The notes: generated by a model from the sequence alone, not told the origin. A stretch of DNA of 64,000 nt from Nocardia brevicatena NBRC 12119 (GCF_000308495.1 NZ_BAFU01000091.1:116827-180826), one strand, 5' to 3'; positions 15,751 through 25,047 are shown, counted from the first letter of the stretch. Translations and numbers: made by a program.

Positions 15751-18669
15751 TCAATCCCCCACCAGGAATTGCACCAGATGGCGGGCTCGCCGCCCGGCGA
15801 GCTGAGCCGCCTGGGTCCGGCAGGAGAAACCGTCCGCCAGGACGATCGCGTCCTCGGGCGCCGCCCGCAGCGCCGGCAGGATTCCGTTCTCGGCCACCGC
15901 GACGGAAATATCGTAATGGCCTTTCTGCATTCCGAAATTACCCGCCAGCCCACAACATCCGGCGATTTCGGTCGTACGCGCCCCCGTTTCGGCCAGTAGC
16001 CGCCGATCGGCCTCGAATCCCAGCACCGCGTGGTGGTGGCAGTGCGGTTGCACCACGACCGGCCGGCCGTCGAACCGTGGGGGCCGCCAGTCCGGGATGG
16101 CGTCCAGGAATTCGGCGAGAGTGCGCACCGACGCGGCCGTGGCCGCCGCGCGCGGGTCGTCGGGGAGCAGTTCCGGTAGATCGGCACGCAGAACCGCCGT
16201 ACAGGAGGGCTCCAAACCGATCACGATGCCGCCGGAGCGCACATGGTCGGCGAGCTCGTCCAGGGTGGCGCGCAGCCGCGCGCGGGCACCGTCCAGTTGG
16301 CCGGTGCTTATCCAGGTGAGCCCACAGCACACCCGGCGACGGGGCGTACGGACCCGGTAGCCGAGCGATTCCAAGAGACGCACCGCGGCCGAGGCGATAT
16401 CCGGATCGAAGGCATCGGTGAAGGTATCGATCCACAGCAGCACCGTCGGTGCCGCCGGCGCATCTCCGCCGGTGACCGATTCCGCGCCGCGGATTCGCCG
16501 AAACGGTCGCTCGGCCAAACCGGGTATCTCCCGCCGTGGATCGATGCCCGCCGCGCGCAGGCCCATTCGACGCAGCGGTCCGATCCGCGCCGCCGCGTTG
16601 ACCACCCGGGGTATCCGGGTCGCCACCGCCAGCCAGCGCGGTAGCCAACCGAGCGAATAGTGGTCGCGCGGGCGCGGCCGGCGCCGGTACCGGCGGTACA
16701 GGGCCTCGGATTTGTAGGTGGCCATATCGACACCCGCCGGACAGTCGGAACGGCATGCCTTGCAGGACAGGCACAGGTCGAGTGATTCGGCCACCGCGGA
16801 CGAGGACCACGGCAACGCACCTCGCACCACCTCCTGTAACACCCGGGCGCGACCACGGGTATTGTCCTTCTCGTCGGCCGTGGCCAGATACGAGGGACAC
16901 ATGAAACCACCGACGGACCGGTTGTCGGCGCGGCATTTGCCCACACCGACACAGCGGTGCACGGCGGTGGTCAGATCCCCGCCGTCGCGTGGATAGGCGA
17001 AACCTCCGCCTACGCTCCGGCCATGCGCATCCGCGAAACCTCCGCCTACGCTCCGGCCATGCGCATCCGCGAAACCTCCGCCTACGCTCCGGCCATGCGC
17101 ATCCGTGAAACCGCCCGCCGGGGGCATCGGCGCGATACCCCGCAACCGCAGATCGGCATCGAGGGGGTGGGGGCGCACGAGCACACCCGGATTCAAGATG
17201 TCATCGGGGTCGAAAAGCGCCTTGTATCCGGCGAATACCTCGAGGGCGCGGGCAGAGTACATGGTGGACAACAGTTCCGAGCGGGCCCGGCCGTCACCAT
17301 GCTCGCCGCTGAGCGATCCGCCGTAGCCGACCACCAGCTCCGCCGCATCGAACAGGAAGGCCCGGAACCGGGGTGAGGCATCCGCGATCGGCAGATCCAA
17401 TCGCACATGGATACAGCCGTCACCGATATGCCCGTAGAGCAAACCGTCCACCCCGTGGGCCCGGGTGAGTTCGGCGAAATCTCGCAGATAGGGGCCGAGT
17501 TGTCCGGGCGGGACGGCGGCATCCTCCCATCCGGGCCAGGCCGGGTGCCCGTCCAGGGTGCGACCGGCCAGGCCGGCACCGTCGGCCCGGATACGCCAGA
17601 GCGCCGCGGCCGCCCGGGGATCGTCGATTATGCGGGCGTCGGTCGCGCCGGTGCTCCGGGACAGCGTTTCGGCCGTCGCCCGCACCACCTCGTGGCTCTC
17701 CCCGGCCAGTTCGACGAACAGCCAACCACCGCCGCGCGGCAGATCGGGCACGCTGCCGCGGTGGGCGCGTACCACATCCACCAGACGGGCGTCGATCCCC
17801 TCCACCGCGATCGGCGCGACCGCCGTCACCGCGGCGATATCGTCGGCCGCGGTGGCCAGGTCCGGGTAGCCGAGCACGACCAGCAGGGTGGCGGTGGGGA
17901 GTTCCACCAGTTCCACCGTCGCCTCCAGCACCAGACCACAGGTGCCCTCGCTGCCGACGAACGATTTGGCCACCGAACCACCCCGTTCCGGCAACAGGTG
18001 CTCCAGGCCGTAGCCGGACGCCTGTCGGTCGAACCGACCGAGATCGGTGCGTAGCACCGCGAGGGCCGAGCGGGTGAACTCGGAGAGTCCGGGTAGGACA
18101 CCGAGATCGTCGGCCAGGCGACGCTCGGTCCCCGTACCATCCAATATCCGCAGCTCTCGCACGGTGTCCGAGGTTCGCCCCCAGGCCACCGCATGGGGGC
18201 CACAGGCATTGTTGCCGATCATGCCGCCGAGGGTGCAACGGTTCTGGGTGGACGGATCGGGTCCGAGCCGCAGCCCATGCTCGGCCGCTCGGCGCTGCAG
18301 GGCCGACAGCACCACCCCCGGTTGCACCCGCGCGGTGCGGTGCTCGGGGTCCACTTCCACGATGGTGTGCATATACCTGCTGAAGTCCAGCACCAGGCCC
18401 GGACCGACGGCGTTGCCCGCGACCGACGTACCGGCCCCGCGGGCGGTCAGGGGGATCCCCTCGGCACGGGCCACATCCAGTACCGCGGCGGTTTCGGAGT
18501 CGTCGCGAGGGAAGGCCACCGCTTCGGGCAGTACCCGATAGTTGGAGGCGTCCGAGGAGTATTCGGCGCGGCGGCGGTCTCCGATGTCCACCGACGCGCC
18601 GGTCCGGGCGCGCAGAAGTCGCGCCAGCGCGGTCCGCCGCCGATACTCGTCGGTCACACCGATCACCAT
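15751..18669 (-). CDS. FAD-linked and Fe-S (CCG-domain) oxidoreductase, D-2-hydroxyacid/lactate dehydrogenase-like
   Basis: A 972-aa fusion of a GlcD-like FAD dehydrogenase and a GlpC-like iron-sulfur protein. The FAD half has LTARGAGTSVAGNAVGPG near residue 75 and GGMIGNNACGPHAVAWG near 145. The Fe-S half has CVGVGKCRADNRSVGGFMCPSY near 573 and CLSCKACRSDCPAGVDM near 630, then two CCG motifs (RRVCCGLTW near 776, AGCCGLAGNFG near 902). Such fusions feed electrons from 2-hydroxyacids such as D-lactate to quinone; the substrate is inferred. ATG at 18669 follows GGAG at good spacing; a frame to 18918 overlaps the divergent promoter. Residues about 521-557 are a perfect three-fold 12-residue repeat just before the first cluster. 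Confidence 0.88.
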   Translation of the reverse strand: MVIGVTDEYRRRTALARLLRARTGASVDIGDRRRAEYSSDASNYRVLPEAVAFPRDDSETAAVLDVARAEGIPLTARGAGTSVAGNAVGPGLVLDFSRYMHTIVEVDPEHRTARVQPGVVLSALQRRAAEHGLRLGPDPSTQNRCTLGGMIGNNACGPHAVAWGRTSDTVRELRILDGTGTERRLADDLGVLPGLSEFTRSALAVLRTDLGRFDRQASGYGLEHLLPERGGSVAKSFVGSEGTCGLVLEATVELVELPTATLLVVLGYPDLATAADDIAAVTAVAPIAVEGIDARLVDVVRAHRGSVPDLPRGGGWLFVELAGESHEVVRATAETLSRSTGATDARIIDDPRAAAALWRIRADGAGLAGRTLDGHPAWPGWEDAAVPPGQLGPYLRDFAELTRAHGVDGLLYGHIGDGCIHVRLDLPIADASPRFRAFLFDAAELVVGYGGSLSGEHGDGRARSELLSTMYSARALEVFAGYKALFDPDDILNPGVLVRPHPLDADLRLRGIAPMPPAGGFTDAHGRSVGGGFADAHGRSVGGGFADAHGRSVGGGFAYPRDGGDLTTAVHRCVGVGKCRADNRSVGGFMCPSYLATADEKDNTRGRARVLQEVVRGALPWSSSAVAESLDLCLSCKACRSDCPAGVDMATYKSEALYRRYRRRPRPRDHYSLGWLPRWLAVATRIPRVVNAAARIGPLRRMGLRAAGIDPRREIPGLAERPFRRIRGAESVTGGDAPAAPTVLLWIDTFTDAFDPDIASAAVRLLESLGYRVRTPRRRVCCGLTWISTGQLDGARARLRATLDELADHVRSGGIVIGLEPSCTAVLRADLPELLPDDPRAAATAASVRTLAEFLDAIPDWRPPRFDGRPVVVQPHCHHHAVLGFEADRRLLAETGARTTEIAGCCGLAGNFGMQKGHYDISVAVAENGILPALRAAPEDAIVLADGFSCRTQAAQLAGRRARHLVQFLVGD
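16997..17104. repeat. Three perfect 36-bp tandem repeats inside coding sequence
   Basis: Copies at 16997-17032, 17033-17068 and 17069-17104 are identical and in frame, adding GFADAHGRSVGG units to the oxidoreductase linker; a partial, one-base-different unit continues after 17104. Perfect identity suggests a recent slippage expansion that could vary between strains. Confidence 0.95.
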
Positions 18670-18722
18670 AGGCGATATCTCCGCTCCGACCTGGGCGTTC
18701 GCGGTACCTCTACCGGTTTCAC

Positions 18723-18753
18723 TTGACCTCAATAATAGTAGAGCTTCTACTGT
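18723..18753 (+). promoter_or_regulatory. MerR-type promoter of the ABC exporter
   Basis: TTGACC (18723-18728) and TACTGT (18748-18753) are 19 bp apart, the overlong spacer of MerR-regulated promoters, and a dyad AGTAGA-GCT-TCTACT (18737-18751) lies across the spacer and -10 region. The exporter GTG is 45 bp downstream. The cognate regulator is not adjacent. Confidence 0.6.
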
Positions 18754-18798
18754 CGGTGCCCCGGGGTTGAATTGCTCCACTCGGCGGAAGGACGTGTC

Positions 18799-20679
18799 GT
18801 GAGTATCGAATCGGTGGCCTGGAACCAGATTTACCAACGGGCGCACGCCCCCGACGAACGACGGCCGTTCAGCGCGGCCACGGCACGCCGGATCCTGGGC
18901 TTCGCCCGGCCACACCACCGTCGACTGGGCATATTCCTGCTGTGGAGCGTGGTGGCGGCGCTATTGGCGGTGGCCACCCCGCTCCTGGCCGGGCGGGTGG
19001 TCGACGGCATCGTCGGCGGCGCGGCACCCCGGGTGGTGGTGACCCTGGCGCTGGTCATCGCCGCACTCGCCATCCTCGACGCCGGTCTCGGCCTGGCCAT
19101 CCGATGGCTGTCCGCGCGGATCGGCGAGGGCCTGATCCTGGATCTGCGGACCGCGGTCTTCGACCATGTGCAGCGGATGCCGATCGCCTTCTTCACCCGG
19201 ACCCGCACCGGCGCGCTGGTGAGCCGGTTGAACAACGATGTGATCGGAGCGCAACAGGCGTTCAGCGACACCCTGTCGGGGGTGGTGTCGAATATGGTCA
19301 CCGTCGCACTCACCCTGGTGGTGATGATGCGGCTGTCCTGGCAGATCACCCTGTTGTCGCTGATCCTGTTGCCGGTGTTCGTGATACCGGCACGCCGGAT
19401 GGGCGAACGACTGGCCGCCATCCAGCGTGAGGCCGCCGACCTCAACGCCGCCATGAGCACGCAGATGACCGAACGGTTCTCCGCTCCGGGCGCCACCCTG
19501 GTGAAACTGTACGGCCGCCCGCGGCAGGAATCGGCGGAGTTCGCCCTGCGGGCGCGGCGGGTGCATGATATCGGCGTCCGCACGGCGATGTTGCAGACGG
19601 TGTTCATCACCGCGCTGACATTGGTGTCGGCCCTGGCGGTCGCCCTCGTGTACGGCCTGGGCGGGTGGTACGCCCTGGGCGGGCAATTGGACGCGGGCGC
19701 GGTGGTCGCGCTGTCACTGCTGCTGACGCGGCTGTACGCCCCGCTGACCGGACTGGCCGGCGCCCGTATGGAGATAATGTCGGCGCTGGTCAGCTTCGAA
19801 CGGGTCTTCGAGGTCCTGGACCTGAAACCGCTGATCGAGGAGGCGCCCAACGCGCGACCGATCCCCGATGGCCCGGTTACGGTGGAGCTGGACGGAGTAC
19901 GCTTCGGCTACCCGTCCGCGGACCGGGTGTCGCTGGCCTCGCTGGAGGAGGTGGCCACTCTGGATACCCGCGGCGGCGTCGAGGTGCTGCACGATATCTC
20001 ACTGCGGGCCGAACCGGGACAGTTGATCGCCCTGGTGGGTTCGTCCGGCGCCGGGAAGTCGACCATCGCACAGCTGGTGGCGCGCCTCTACGACGTCGAC
20101 TCGGGCACGGTGCGGTTGAACGGGGTGGACGTTCGCGACCTGAGCACCGAGTCGATCCGGGAAACCGTGGGTCTGGTTACCCAGGACGGTCATCTGTTCC
20201 ACGAGACCATTCGGGCCAATCTGCTCCTGGCTCGGCCGCAAGCGACCGAAGAGCAGCTGTGGGACGCGCTGGAGCGGGCCCGGCTGCGGGACCTGGTCCA
20301 TACCCTGCCCGACGGTCTGGACACGGTGGTCGGAGAACGTGGTTACCGGCTGTCCGGCGGTGAACGCCAGCGGCTGACCATCGCCCGGCTGCTGCTCAAA
20401 CAACCCCGCGTGGTGGTTCTGGACGAGGCGACCGCGTCCCTGGACTCCACGTCCGAGGCAGCGGTCCAGGCGGCACTGGCCGAGGCGTTGGAAGGCCGGA
20501 CGGCACTGGTCATCGCCCACCGTCTGTCCACTATTCGCGCGGCCGACCAGATCCTGGTGGTGGAGGACGGCCGCATCGTGGAACGCGGCGACCACACCCA
20601 ACTGCTCGCCGCGGACGGCCGGTATGCGCAGCTGTATCACACCCAGTTCGCCGAGGAACCGGCTCCGGCGGTGGCGTAG
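18799..20679 (+). CDS. ABC transporter, fused membrane and ATPase domains
   Basis: A 626-aa half-transporter of the exporter (MsbA/MDR) type. The N-terminal six-helix membrane domain (to about residue 320) holds coupling motifs such as FFTRTRTGALVSRLNND. The ATPase has Walker A VGSSGAGKST near 414, Q-loop VTQDGHLF, signature LSGGERQRL near 517, Walker B VVVLDEAT near 540 and H-loop IAHRLST near 571. It would act as a homodimer exporting a drug, lipid or peptide; the substrate is unknown. The GTG at 18799 has GGAAGGA upstream; an earlier frame start lies across the promoter. A MerR-type promoter suggests induction by its substrate. Confidence 0.92.
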   Translation: MSIESVAWNQIYQRAHAPDERRPFSAATARRILGFARPHHRRLGIFLLWSVVAALLAVATPLLAGRVVDGIVGGAAPRVVVTLALVIAALAILDAGLGLAIRWLSARIGEGLILDLRTAVFDHVQRMPIAFFTRTRTGALVSRLNNDVIGAQQAFSDTLSGVVSNMVTVALTLVVMMRLSWQITLLSLILLPVFVIPARRMGERLAAIQREAADLNAAMSTQMTERFSAPGATLVKLYGRPRQESAEFALRARRVHDIGVRTAMLQTVFITALTLVSALAVALVYGLGGWYALGGQLDAGAVVALSLLLTRLYAPLTGLAGARMEIMSALVSFERVFEVLDLKPLIEEAPNARPIPDGPVTVELDGVRFGYPSADRVSLASLEEVATLDTRGGVEVLHDISLRAEPGQLIALVGSSGAGKSTIAQLVARLYDVDSGTVRLNGVDVRDLSTESIRETVGLVTQDGHLFHETIRANLLLARPQATEEQLWDALERARLRDLVHTLPDGLDTVVGERGYRLSGGERQRLTIARLLLKQPRVVVLDEATASLDSTSEAAVQAALAEALEGRTALVIAHRLSTIRAADQILVVEDGRIVERGDHTQLLAADGRYAQLYHTQFAEEPAPAVA

Positions 20680-20687
20680 GGACGAGC

Positions 20688-20721
20688 GCGGCGCCGGGCC
20701 TGGATACCGGCTCGGCGCCGC
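20688..20721. terminator. Bidirectional terminator hairpin
   Basis: GCGGCGCCGGGCC and GGCTCGGCGCCGC form a 13-bp stem with one mismatch and an 8-base loop, 8 bp after the ABC gene stop and between convergent genes. Confidence 0.65.
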
Positions 20722-20817
20722 ACCGGTTCGGATATCGAATGCCCGGCGACGAGAGTGTCCACCCACCGGCCGCTCCCGGATCCGGGCCTGCCCTGCGGCC
20801 GACCCGGTTGATTCCCA

Positions 20818-22365
20818 TCAGGCGACAGTGACCCGTCGGGTGTGCCAACCCGTGGCGCCGTCCGGCACCGGCGGCGCCGATACCCCGGTCTGGACCGCGC
20901 CGGTGCCGTCGATGGCGCGTACCCGCAATGTATGCCGGCCGGTCGGCGCGTCCCAGCGCCAGATCCACTGACGCCAGGTGTCGACCGAGTACTCGGGCGC
21001 GAGTTCGGCCCGCTGCCAGGGCCCGTCATCCACCTGCACCTCCACCGCGGCGATACCGCGGTGTTGCGCCCAGGCGACACCGGCCACCGCGGTCGGTCCC
21101 GGTGCCAGGGTGGCGAGCTCGCGGGGAACATCGATCCGGGACGCGGTTTTGATCGGCCCGTACGCGCTCCAGCCACGCACCGTCCAGTAGGCCCGGGCCC
21201 GCTCGAACCTGGTGAGCTCGAGGTCGACGACCCATTTGGTCGCCGATACATAGCCGTAGAGGCCGGGAACGACCAACCGTGCCGGATAGCCGTGTTCGAT
21301 CGGCAGCGGAGCGCCATTCATTCCGACGGCCAGCAGTGCGTCCCGACCGTCGGTCACCGCGGCGACAGGAGTGCCCGCGGTGAAGCCGTCGGCGCTGCGG
21401 GACAGCAGCATATCCGCGTCCGAGCGCACACCGGCGGCGGCGAGCAGATCGGCCAGCGGATAACCGGTCCAGGCCGCGGTGCCGATCAGATCGCCACCGA
21501 CCTCGTTGGACACACAGGTCAGCGTGACCATCTTCTCGACCGCGACCCGCTCACGCAGATCGTCCATGCTCAGCTCGAGCTCCCGATCGACCATGCCGTG
21601 GATACGCAGCCGCCATTCATCACTGGTGACGGCAGGTATCCGCAGGGCGGTGTCGATTCGGTAGAAACGGTCGTTGTCGGTGATGAATTCGGTGAGGCCG
21701 GGGATCGGTGGATCGGTGCCCGGCGGAGGCGCAAAGGCGGGTACGGCGGGCTCGGGCACCTGGAATTCGGCCCGGTCGGCGACGACGGCACGCATCCGCG
21801 CCCCCACCCACCGTCCCGCGGTCGCCGAGACCGCCGCGACCGCCGCGGCACCGGCGATCAGTACCAGGAACCGCCGCCGTGACGGTTCAGCGGTATCGGT
21901 GGTGCGTAGGGATGCCCCTGCGAGGAGTATGCGCAGGGTGGCGATACCGGTCGCTACCCCGAGCACGGTGGGGACGACGAACCATGCCGTGGCATTCGGT
22001 CGCTGCAGTGCCGCCACGCAGACCGGTGCGCCGAGCACCGCCACCATCAGGCCGCCGTACGGCGGGCGCCGCCGTTCCAGCAGGCCGGCGCCGACGGCGA
22101 GTACCGCCGTCACCGCCGCCATGGACGCGAACAGCACCTGTTTGTCGTGGGTGCCGAATTGTTCGATGGCGAACTCGCGCAATGCCGACGGTGTCCGCTC
22201 GACCACGGTATCGCCCATCACCAGGAACGGCGCTGCGGCGGGATCGATCGGGGCCGCCACCAGTTCGCCGACCCCCAGGGTCACGGCGGCCGCCAGGAGA
22301 CCGGCCAGGCCCGCCGCCACCGGGCCGAGCCCGGTATTCCGGTCTACCGGCGTCGTCTCGTTCAT
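20818..22365 (-). CDS. Membrane-anchored molybdopterin oxidoreductase (sulfite oxidase fold)
   Basis: A 515-aa molybdenum-cofactor enzyme. The first 190 residues hold four or five hydrophobic helices; then RRRFLVLIAGAAAVAAV resembles a membrane anchor or Tat-like segment, and the sulfite-oxidase domain follows from about 230. The cofactor cysteine is in MVTLTCVSNEVGG near residue 281. After it come IEHGYPARLVVPGLYGYVSATKWV and a C-terminal immunoglobulin-like Mo-dimer domain. Plant/animal sulfite oxidases lack such an N-terminal membrane part; this arrangement is widespread in actinobacteria with unknown substrate. The ATG at 22365 follows GAGGAG; a frame to 22458 is longer without support. 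Convergent with the ABC exporter. Confidence 0.88.
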   Translation of the reverse strand: MNETTPVDRNTGLGPVAAGLAGLLAAAVTLGVGELVAAPIDPAAAPFLVMGDTVVERTPSALREFAIEQFGTHDKQVLFASMAAVTAVLAVGAGLLERRRPPYGGLMVAVLGAPVCVAALQRPNATAWFVVPTVLGVATGIATLRILLAGASLRTTDTAEPSRRRFLVLIAGAAAVAAVSATAGRWVGARMRAVVADRAEFQVPEPAVPAFAPPPGTDPPIPGLTEFITDNDRFYRIDTALRIPAVTSDEWRLRIHGMVDRELELSMDDLRERVAVEKMVTLTCVSNEVGGDLIGTAAWTGYPLADLLAAAGVRSDADMLLSRSADGFTAGTPVAAVTDGRDALLAVGMNGAPLPIEHGYPARLVVPGLYGYVSATKWVVDLELTRFERARAYWTVRGWSAYGPIKTASRIDVPRELATLAPGPTAVAGVAWAQHRGIAAVEVQVDDGPWQRAELAPEYSVDTWRQWIWRWDAPTGRHTLRVRAIDGTGAVQTGVSAPPVPDGATGWHTRRVTVA

Positions 22366-22688
22366 CGTCTCCTCGACTCCGCTGCCATCCCGTTCTCGCC
22401 CGATTCCGCTGCCTCGGCCACCCACCGATGCCGAGGAAGCGGCCGGCTCTTTCGGCACCGCCCCGGCGATACATCGCGGCCTCCCACGACAGCACGCCTC
22501 CGAGGCGGATGCCGAGTAACCGAACGGACCGGTGACCGCGTTCGGTCCAGCCTATACCCGGGCACGGCGCGACCTCGTGGAAGATTTTGCCCGATGTCCG
22601 CACCCGCGCGATCGCGACCCGTAGTCCGGGCGACCGGATTACCGGCGTCGAGGGAGACGTCGAACCACCGCGATCCCAACGAAGTCCG
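22366..22688. other. Intergenic region
   Basis: 323 bp between two minus-strand genes, upstream of the molybdoenzyme. It should contain its promoter. I see no gene, no strong dyad and no RNA structure; frames crossing it lack ribosome binding sites and recognisable sequence. Confidence 0.4.
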
Positions 22689-23114
22689 TCACGGCGCCGC
22701 GGTGATCGCGAGGCCGATCAACGCGACCACCTTGACCACCTCCAACCCCACATACCAGTAGTGCGCGTGCGACCGTGGCAAATCCTCACCGGCCAGCACC
22801 CGATCGGAGCGCCGCGACAGCGGCGGACGCACCGCCGCGACCTGCACGACGAGAATGACCACGGCCGTGCCGAGCCAGAGCCAGGTAGCTCCTGACGGCG
22901 TCACCACAAGCGCCGCCGCCGCCAGCACGAGCGCGAGCGCGAGTTCGACGATGTTCAACGCGCGGAACACCAGCCTGCCGATTCCGAGTCCGAGGGCGAG
23001 GGTCACTCCGGGAGCCCGAAACTTCAAGGGAGCCTCCAGGAACGAGATGGCCAAGACCATGCCCAGCCAGAGCATCGGGAGAAACCACAGCAGGTGCCGC
23101 GCGACCGAGTTCAT
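22689..23114 (-). CDS. Four-helix membrane protein, unknown function
   Basis: A 141-aa protein with four transmembrane helices: residues about 5-25, 40-75 (two adjacent stretches), 78-95 and 122-140. FLPMLWLGMVLAISFLEAPLKFRAPG at the N-terminus and HAHYWYVGLEVVKVVAL at the C-terminus look conserved and recall short DUF4149-like membrane proteins, though I cannot confirm the family. Start ATG at 23114 is the first in frame. Alone on the minus strand, divergent from the DUF1707 gene. Confidence 0.7.
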   Translation of the reverse strand: MNSVARHLLWFLPMLWLGMVLAISFLEAPLKFRAPGVTLALGLGIGRLVFRALNIVELALALVLAAAALVVTPSGATWLWLGTAVVILVVQVAAVRPPLSRRSDRVLAGEDLPRSHAHYWYVGLEVVKVVALIGLAITAAP

Positions 23115-23253
23115 GTTCGGAATCTAACGCGCGCCCCGCAGCGATAGAAGAGACGAAGGTCCCCGATGAATCGGTAGCGACGGCCTCGAGCCGTTCCCGG
23201 GCAATCCCGCGCACCGTACGATTTCCGACAGTACGAACAAGGGGATTCTTCCG

Positions 23254-23859
23254 ATGACCGATGCGCACGACCACACGGAAAACCCGCCGGCCCGCGCGGT
23301 GGCGATACCGGTACCGCGGGTGAGTGATGTCGAACGCGATATCACCGTCCGCCGGTTACAGCTGGCCGTAGGCGACGGCCGGCTGGACTTGGCCGAGCTG
23401 GATCGGCGTCTGGTAGCGGCGTATTCGGCGGTGACGGCGGCCGAACTCACCGCCGTTACCGCCGATCTGCCGGATCCGGCCGCGGAGCCGCTCGAGCTGG
23501 TTGTCAAGAGCGGCAGCCGCAAGAAGGCCGGCGAATGGACCGTGCCGGTCGAACTGAGCGCCCGCTGCAACTCCGGCAGTATCATCTTCGATTTCACCGC
23601 GGCGTTCTGTCCCTATCCCGAGGTCACCCTGCGGGTGGATATCAAATCGGGCTCTGTGGTGCTGATCGTTCCCAACGGCTGGCAGGTCGATCTCGATCGG
23701 GTCGTGACGAACAGCGGAACCGTGGCCGACAAGGTGCTGCTGCCGCGACTGCCCGACGCGCCGCTCGTCCGGGTCGAGGGCCGGGTCGCTTCGGGCACGA
23801 TCAAGGCCCGCTATCCCCGCCGCTCGTTCTGGGCCTGGCTGCTGCGCCGCCCGCGCTGA
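23254..23859 (+). CDS. DUF1707 (SHOCT-like) domain protein with C-terminal beta domain
   Basis: A 201-aa protein. Residues 10-70 are a DUF1707 module (RVSDVERDITVRRLQLAVGDGRLDLAELDRRLVAAYSAVT, quoted in parts), as found at the N-terminus of many actinobacterial membrane-associated proteins. Residues 95-190 are rich in beta strands (SIIFDFTAAFCPYPEVTLRVDIKSG, SGTIKARYP) and resemble the YvqF/LiaF-type cell-wall-response domain. No transmembrane helix is present; the end WAWLLRRPR is basic and hydrophobic, possibly membrane-associating. ATG at 23254; the function is not known. Confidence 0.75.
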   Translation: MTDAHDHTENPPARAVAIPVPRVSDVERDITVRRLQLAVGDGRLDLAELDRRLVAAYSAVTAAELTAVTADLPDPAAEPLELVVKSGSRKKAGEWTVPVELSARCNSGSIIFDFTAAFCPYPEVTLRVDIKSGSVVLIVPNGWQVDLDRVVTNSGTVADKVLLPRLPDAPLVRVEGRVASGTIKARYPRRSFWAWLLRRPR

Positions 23860-23900
23860 TTCCACCCGATTCCGTCTCGGTTCTTGCTCGGCGCAATAGA

Positions 23901-23915
23901 CAGAACTAAATTCTG
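23901..23915. promoter_or_regulatory. Small dyad upstream of TetR gene
   Basis: CAGAACTAAATTCTG, with 5-bp arms (CAGAA/TTCTG), ends 3 bp before the TetR ATG. Its position suits an autoregulatory operator. There is almost no room for a ribosome binding site, so the transcript may be leaderless. Confidence 0.45.
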
Positions 23916-23918
23916 GAT

Positions 23919-24503
23919 ATGGAGATTCGAGATCGGTTGCTGCTCGCCGCCGAGCGTCAATTCGCCGAACACGGCGCGCTGGACGCGACACTGGCACAGA
24001 TCCGGGAAGCGGCGGGCGCCAGCGTCGGAGCGCTCTACCACCACTTTCCGGACAAGGCCGGTCTGTATCGGCAGGTATGGGCGAATGCCCTCGCCGACTA
24101 CCAGCGGCATTTCTGGGCCGTGGTCGGTGAGAGCACCGACGCGAAAGCAGGAATCACGGGCGGGGTCACCGAGCATCTGCGGTGGGTGCACGAAAACCGT
24201 TACCGGGCAGCGGTTCTCACCGCCGTCCGGCCTCCGGGCGTGCGGGACAGCGACAGCAACCGCGAGTTCATGGGCAATATCGCCCGCTGGTGGCGAACCC
24301 ATGCCCGCTACAACGCGGTCCGCGATCTCGATCTCGATCTCGTCTACGCGCTCTGGCTCGGTCCGGCACAGGAGTATTCCCGGCAGTGGCTCGCGGGAAG
24401 TATCCGACGCATCCCGCCGGTCGTCGCACCGGAGCTGGCCGATGCCGCCTGGAAGTCCCTCGGAACCGCAAACCTCGGAACGGGAAAAGGAGCCCCCGCA
24501 TGA
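23919..24503 (+). CDS. TetR-family transcriptional regulator
   Basis: A 194-aa repressor. The helix-turn-helix is at residues 3-47: IRDRLLLAAERQFAEHGALDATLAQIREAAGAS then VGALYHHFPDKAGLY (in parts), the standard TetR core. The C-terminal ligand domain is divergent. The ATG at 23919 has no ribosome binding site but is directly behind a dyad operator. Its stop overlaps the thioesterase start (ATGA), so it probably controls that gene in response to an acyl-CoA or related ligand. Confidence 0.9.
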   Translation: MEIRDRLLLAAERQFAEHGALDATLAQIREAAGASVGALYHHFPDKAGLYRQVWANALADYQRHFWAVVGESTDAKAGITGGVTEHLRWVHENRYRAAVLTAVRPPGVRDSDSNREFMGNIARWWRTHARYNAVRDLDLDLVYALWLGPAQEYSRQWLAGSIRRIPPVVAPELADAAWKSLGTANLGTGKGAPA

Positions 24504-24979
24504 CCGAAACCACCGCCCTCGATCTCGACTTCGCCAGGAGGATACTCGCGGCCCAACCGTTCGCCGCTCTCGTCGGCACCGAGATCACGGCGTTCGGTGA
24601 CGGCGCCGCGACGCTGATCGTCCCGATCCGCCCGGAGCTGTCCCAGCAGTTCGGCTTCGTCCACGGCGGCGTCCTGTCCTATGTCGCCGACAACGCCCTC
24701 ACCTTCGCCGCAGGCACCGTGCTCGGTGCCAATGTCCTCACCGGCGGTTTCACCATCACCTATCTGCGCCCGGCCGCGGGGCTGCGGTTACGCGCCGAGG
24801 CCTGCGTCATCGGGTCGACCGGCCGGCAGGCGGTGGTCTCCTGCGAGATCTATGCCGAGACCGATGACGCCACACCGGTACTGTGCGCGGTCGCCCAGGG
24901 AACGACCCGCAGTGTGGAGCGAGAGCTGTCCGTAAGCGGGTCCCGAACCACGGCCGCGCACGACCCGGCCCCGCGTTGA
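24500..24979 (+). CDS. PaaI-type hotdog thioesterase
   Basis: A 159-aa hotdog-fold thioesterase. The motif FGFVHGGVLSYVADNALTFAAG near residues 52-72 holds the conserved HGG and helix, followed by TGGFTITYLRPA. Such enzymes hydrolyse acyl- or aryl-CoA thioesters such as phenylacetyl-CoA derivatives. GAAAAGGAG lies upstream of the ATG, which overlaps the TetR stop by ATGA. A longer frame to 24182 runs through the TetR gene and is not used. Confidence 0.9.
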   Translation: MTETTALDLDFARRILAAQPFAALVGTEITAFGDGAATLIVPIRPELSQQFGFVHGGVLSYVADNALTFAAGTVLGANVLTGGFTITYLRPAAGLRLRAEACVIGSTGRQAVVSCEIYAETDDATPVLCAVAQGTTRSVERELSVSGSRTTAAHDPAPR

Positions 24980-25047
24980 CACCCCGCTCCGGCCGGTGAG
25001 AATGTGATGTCTTCGCAACATCCACTCCCAGGCCGAAGGGACCCGCG

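Noticed and set aside
16997-17104. Possible CRISPR array
   Set aside because: The repeats are directly adjacent without spacers and lie in frame inside a gene.
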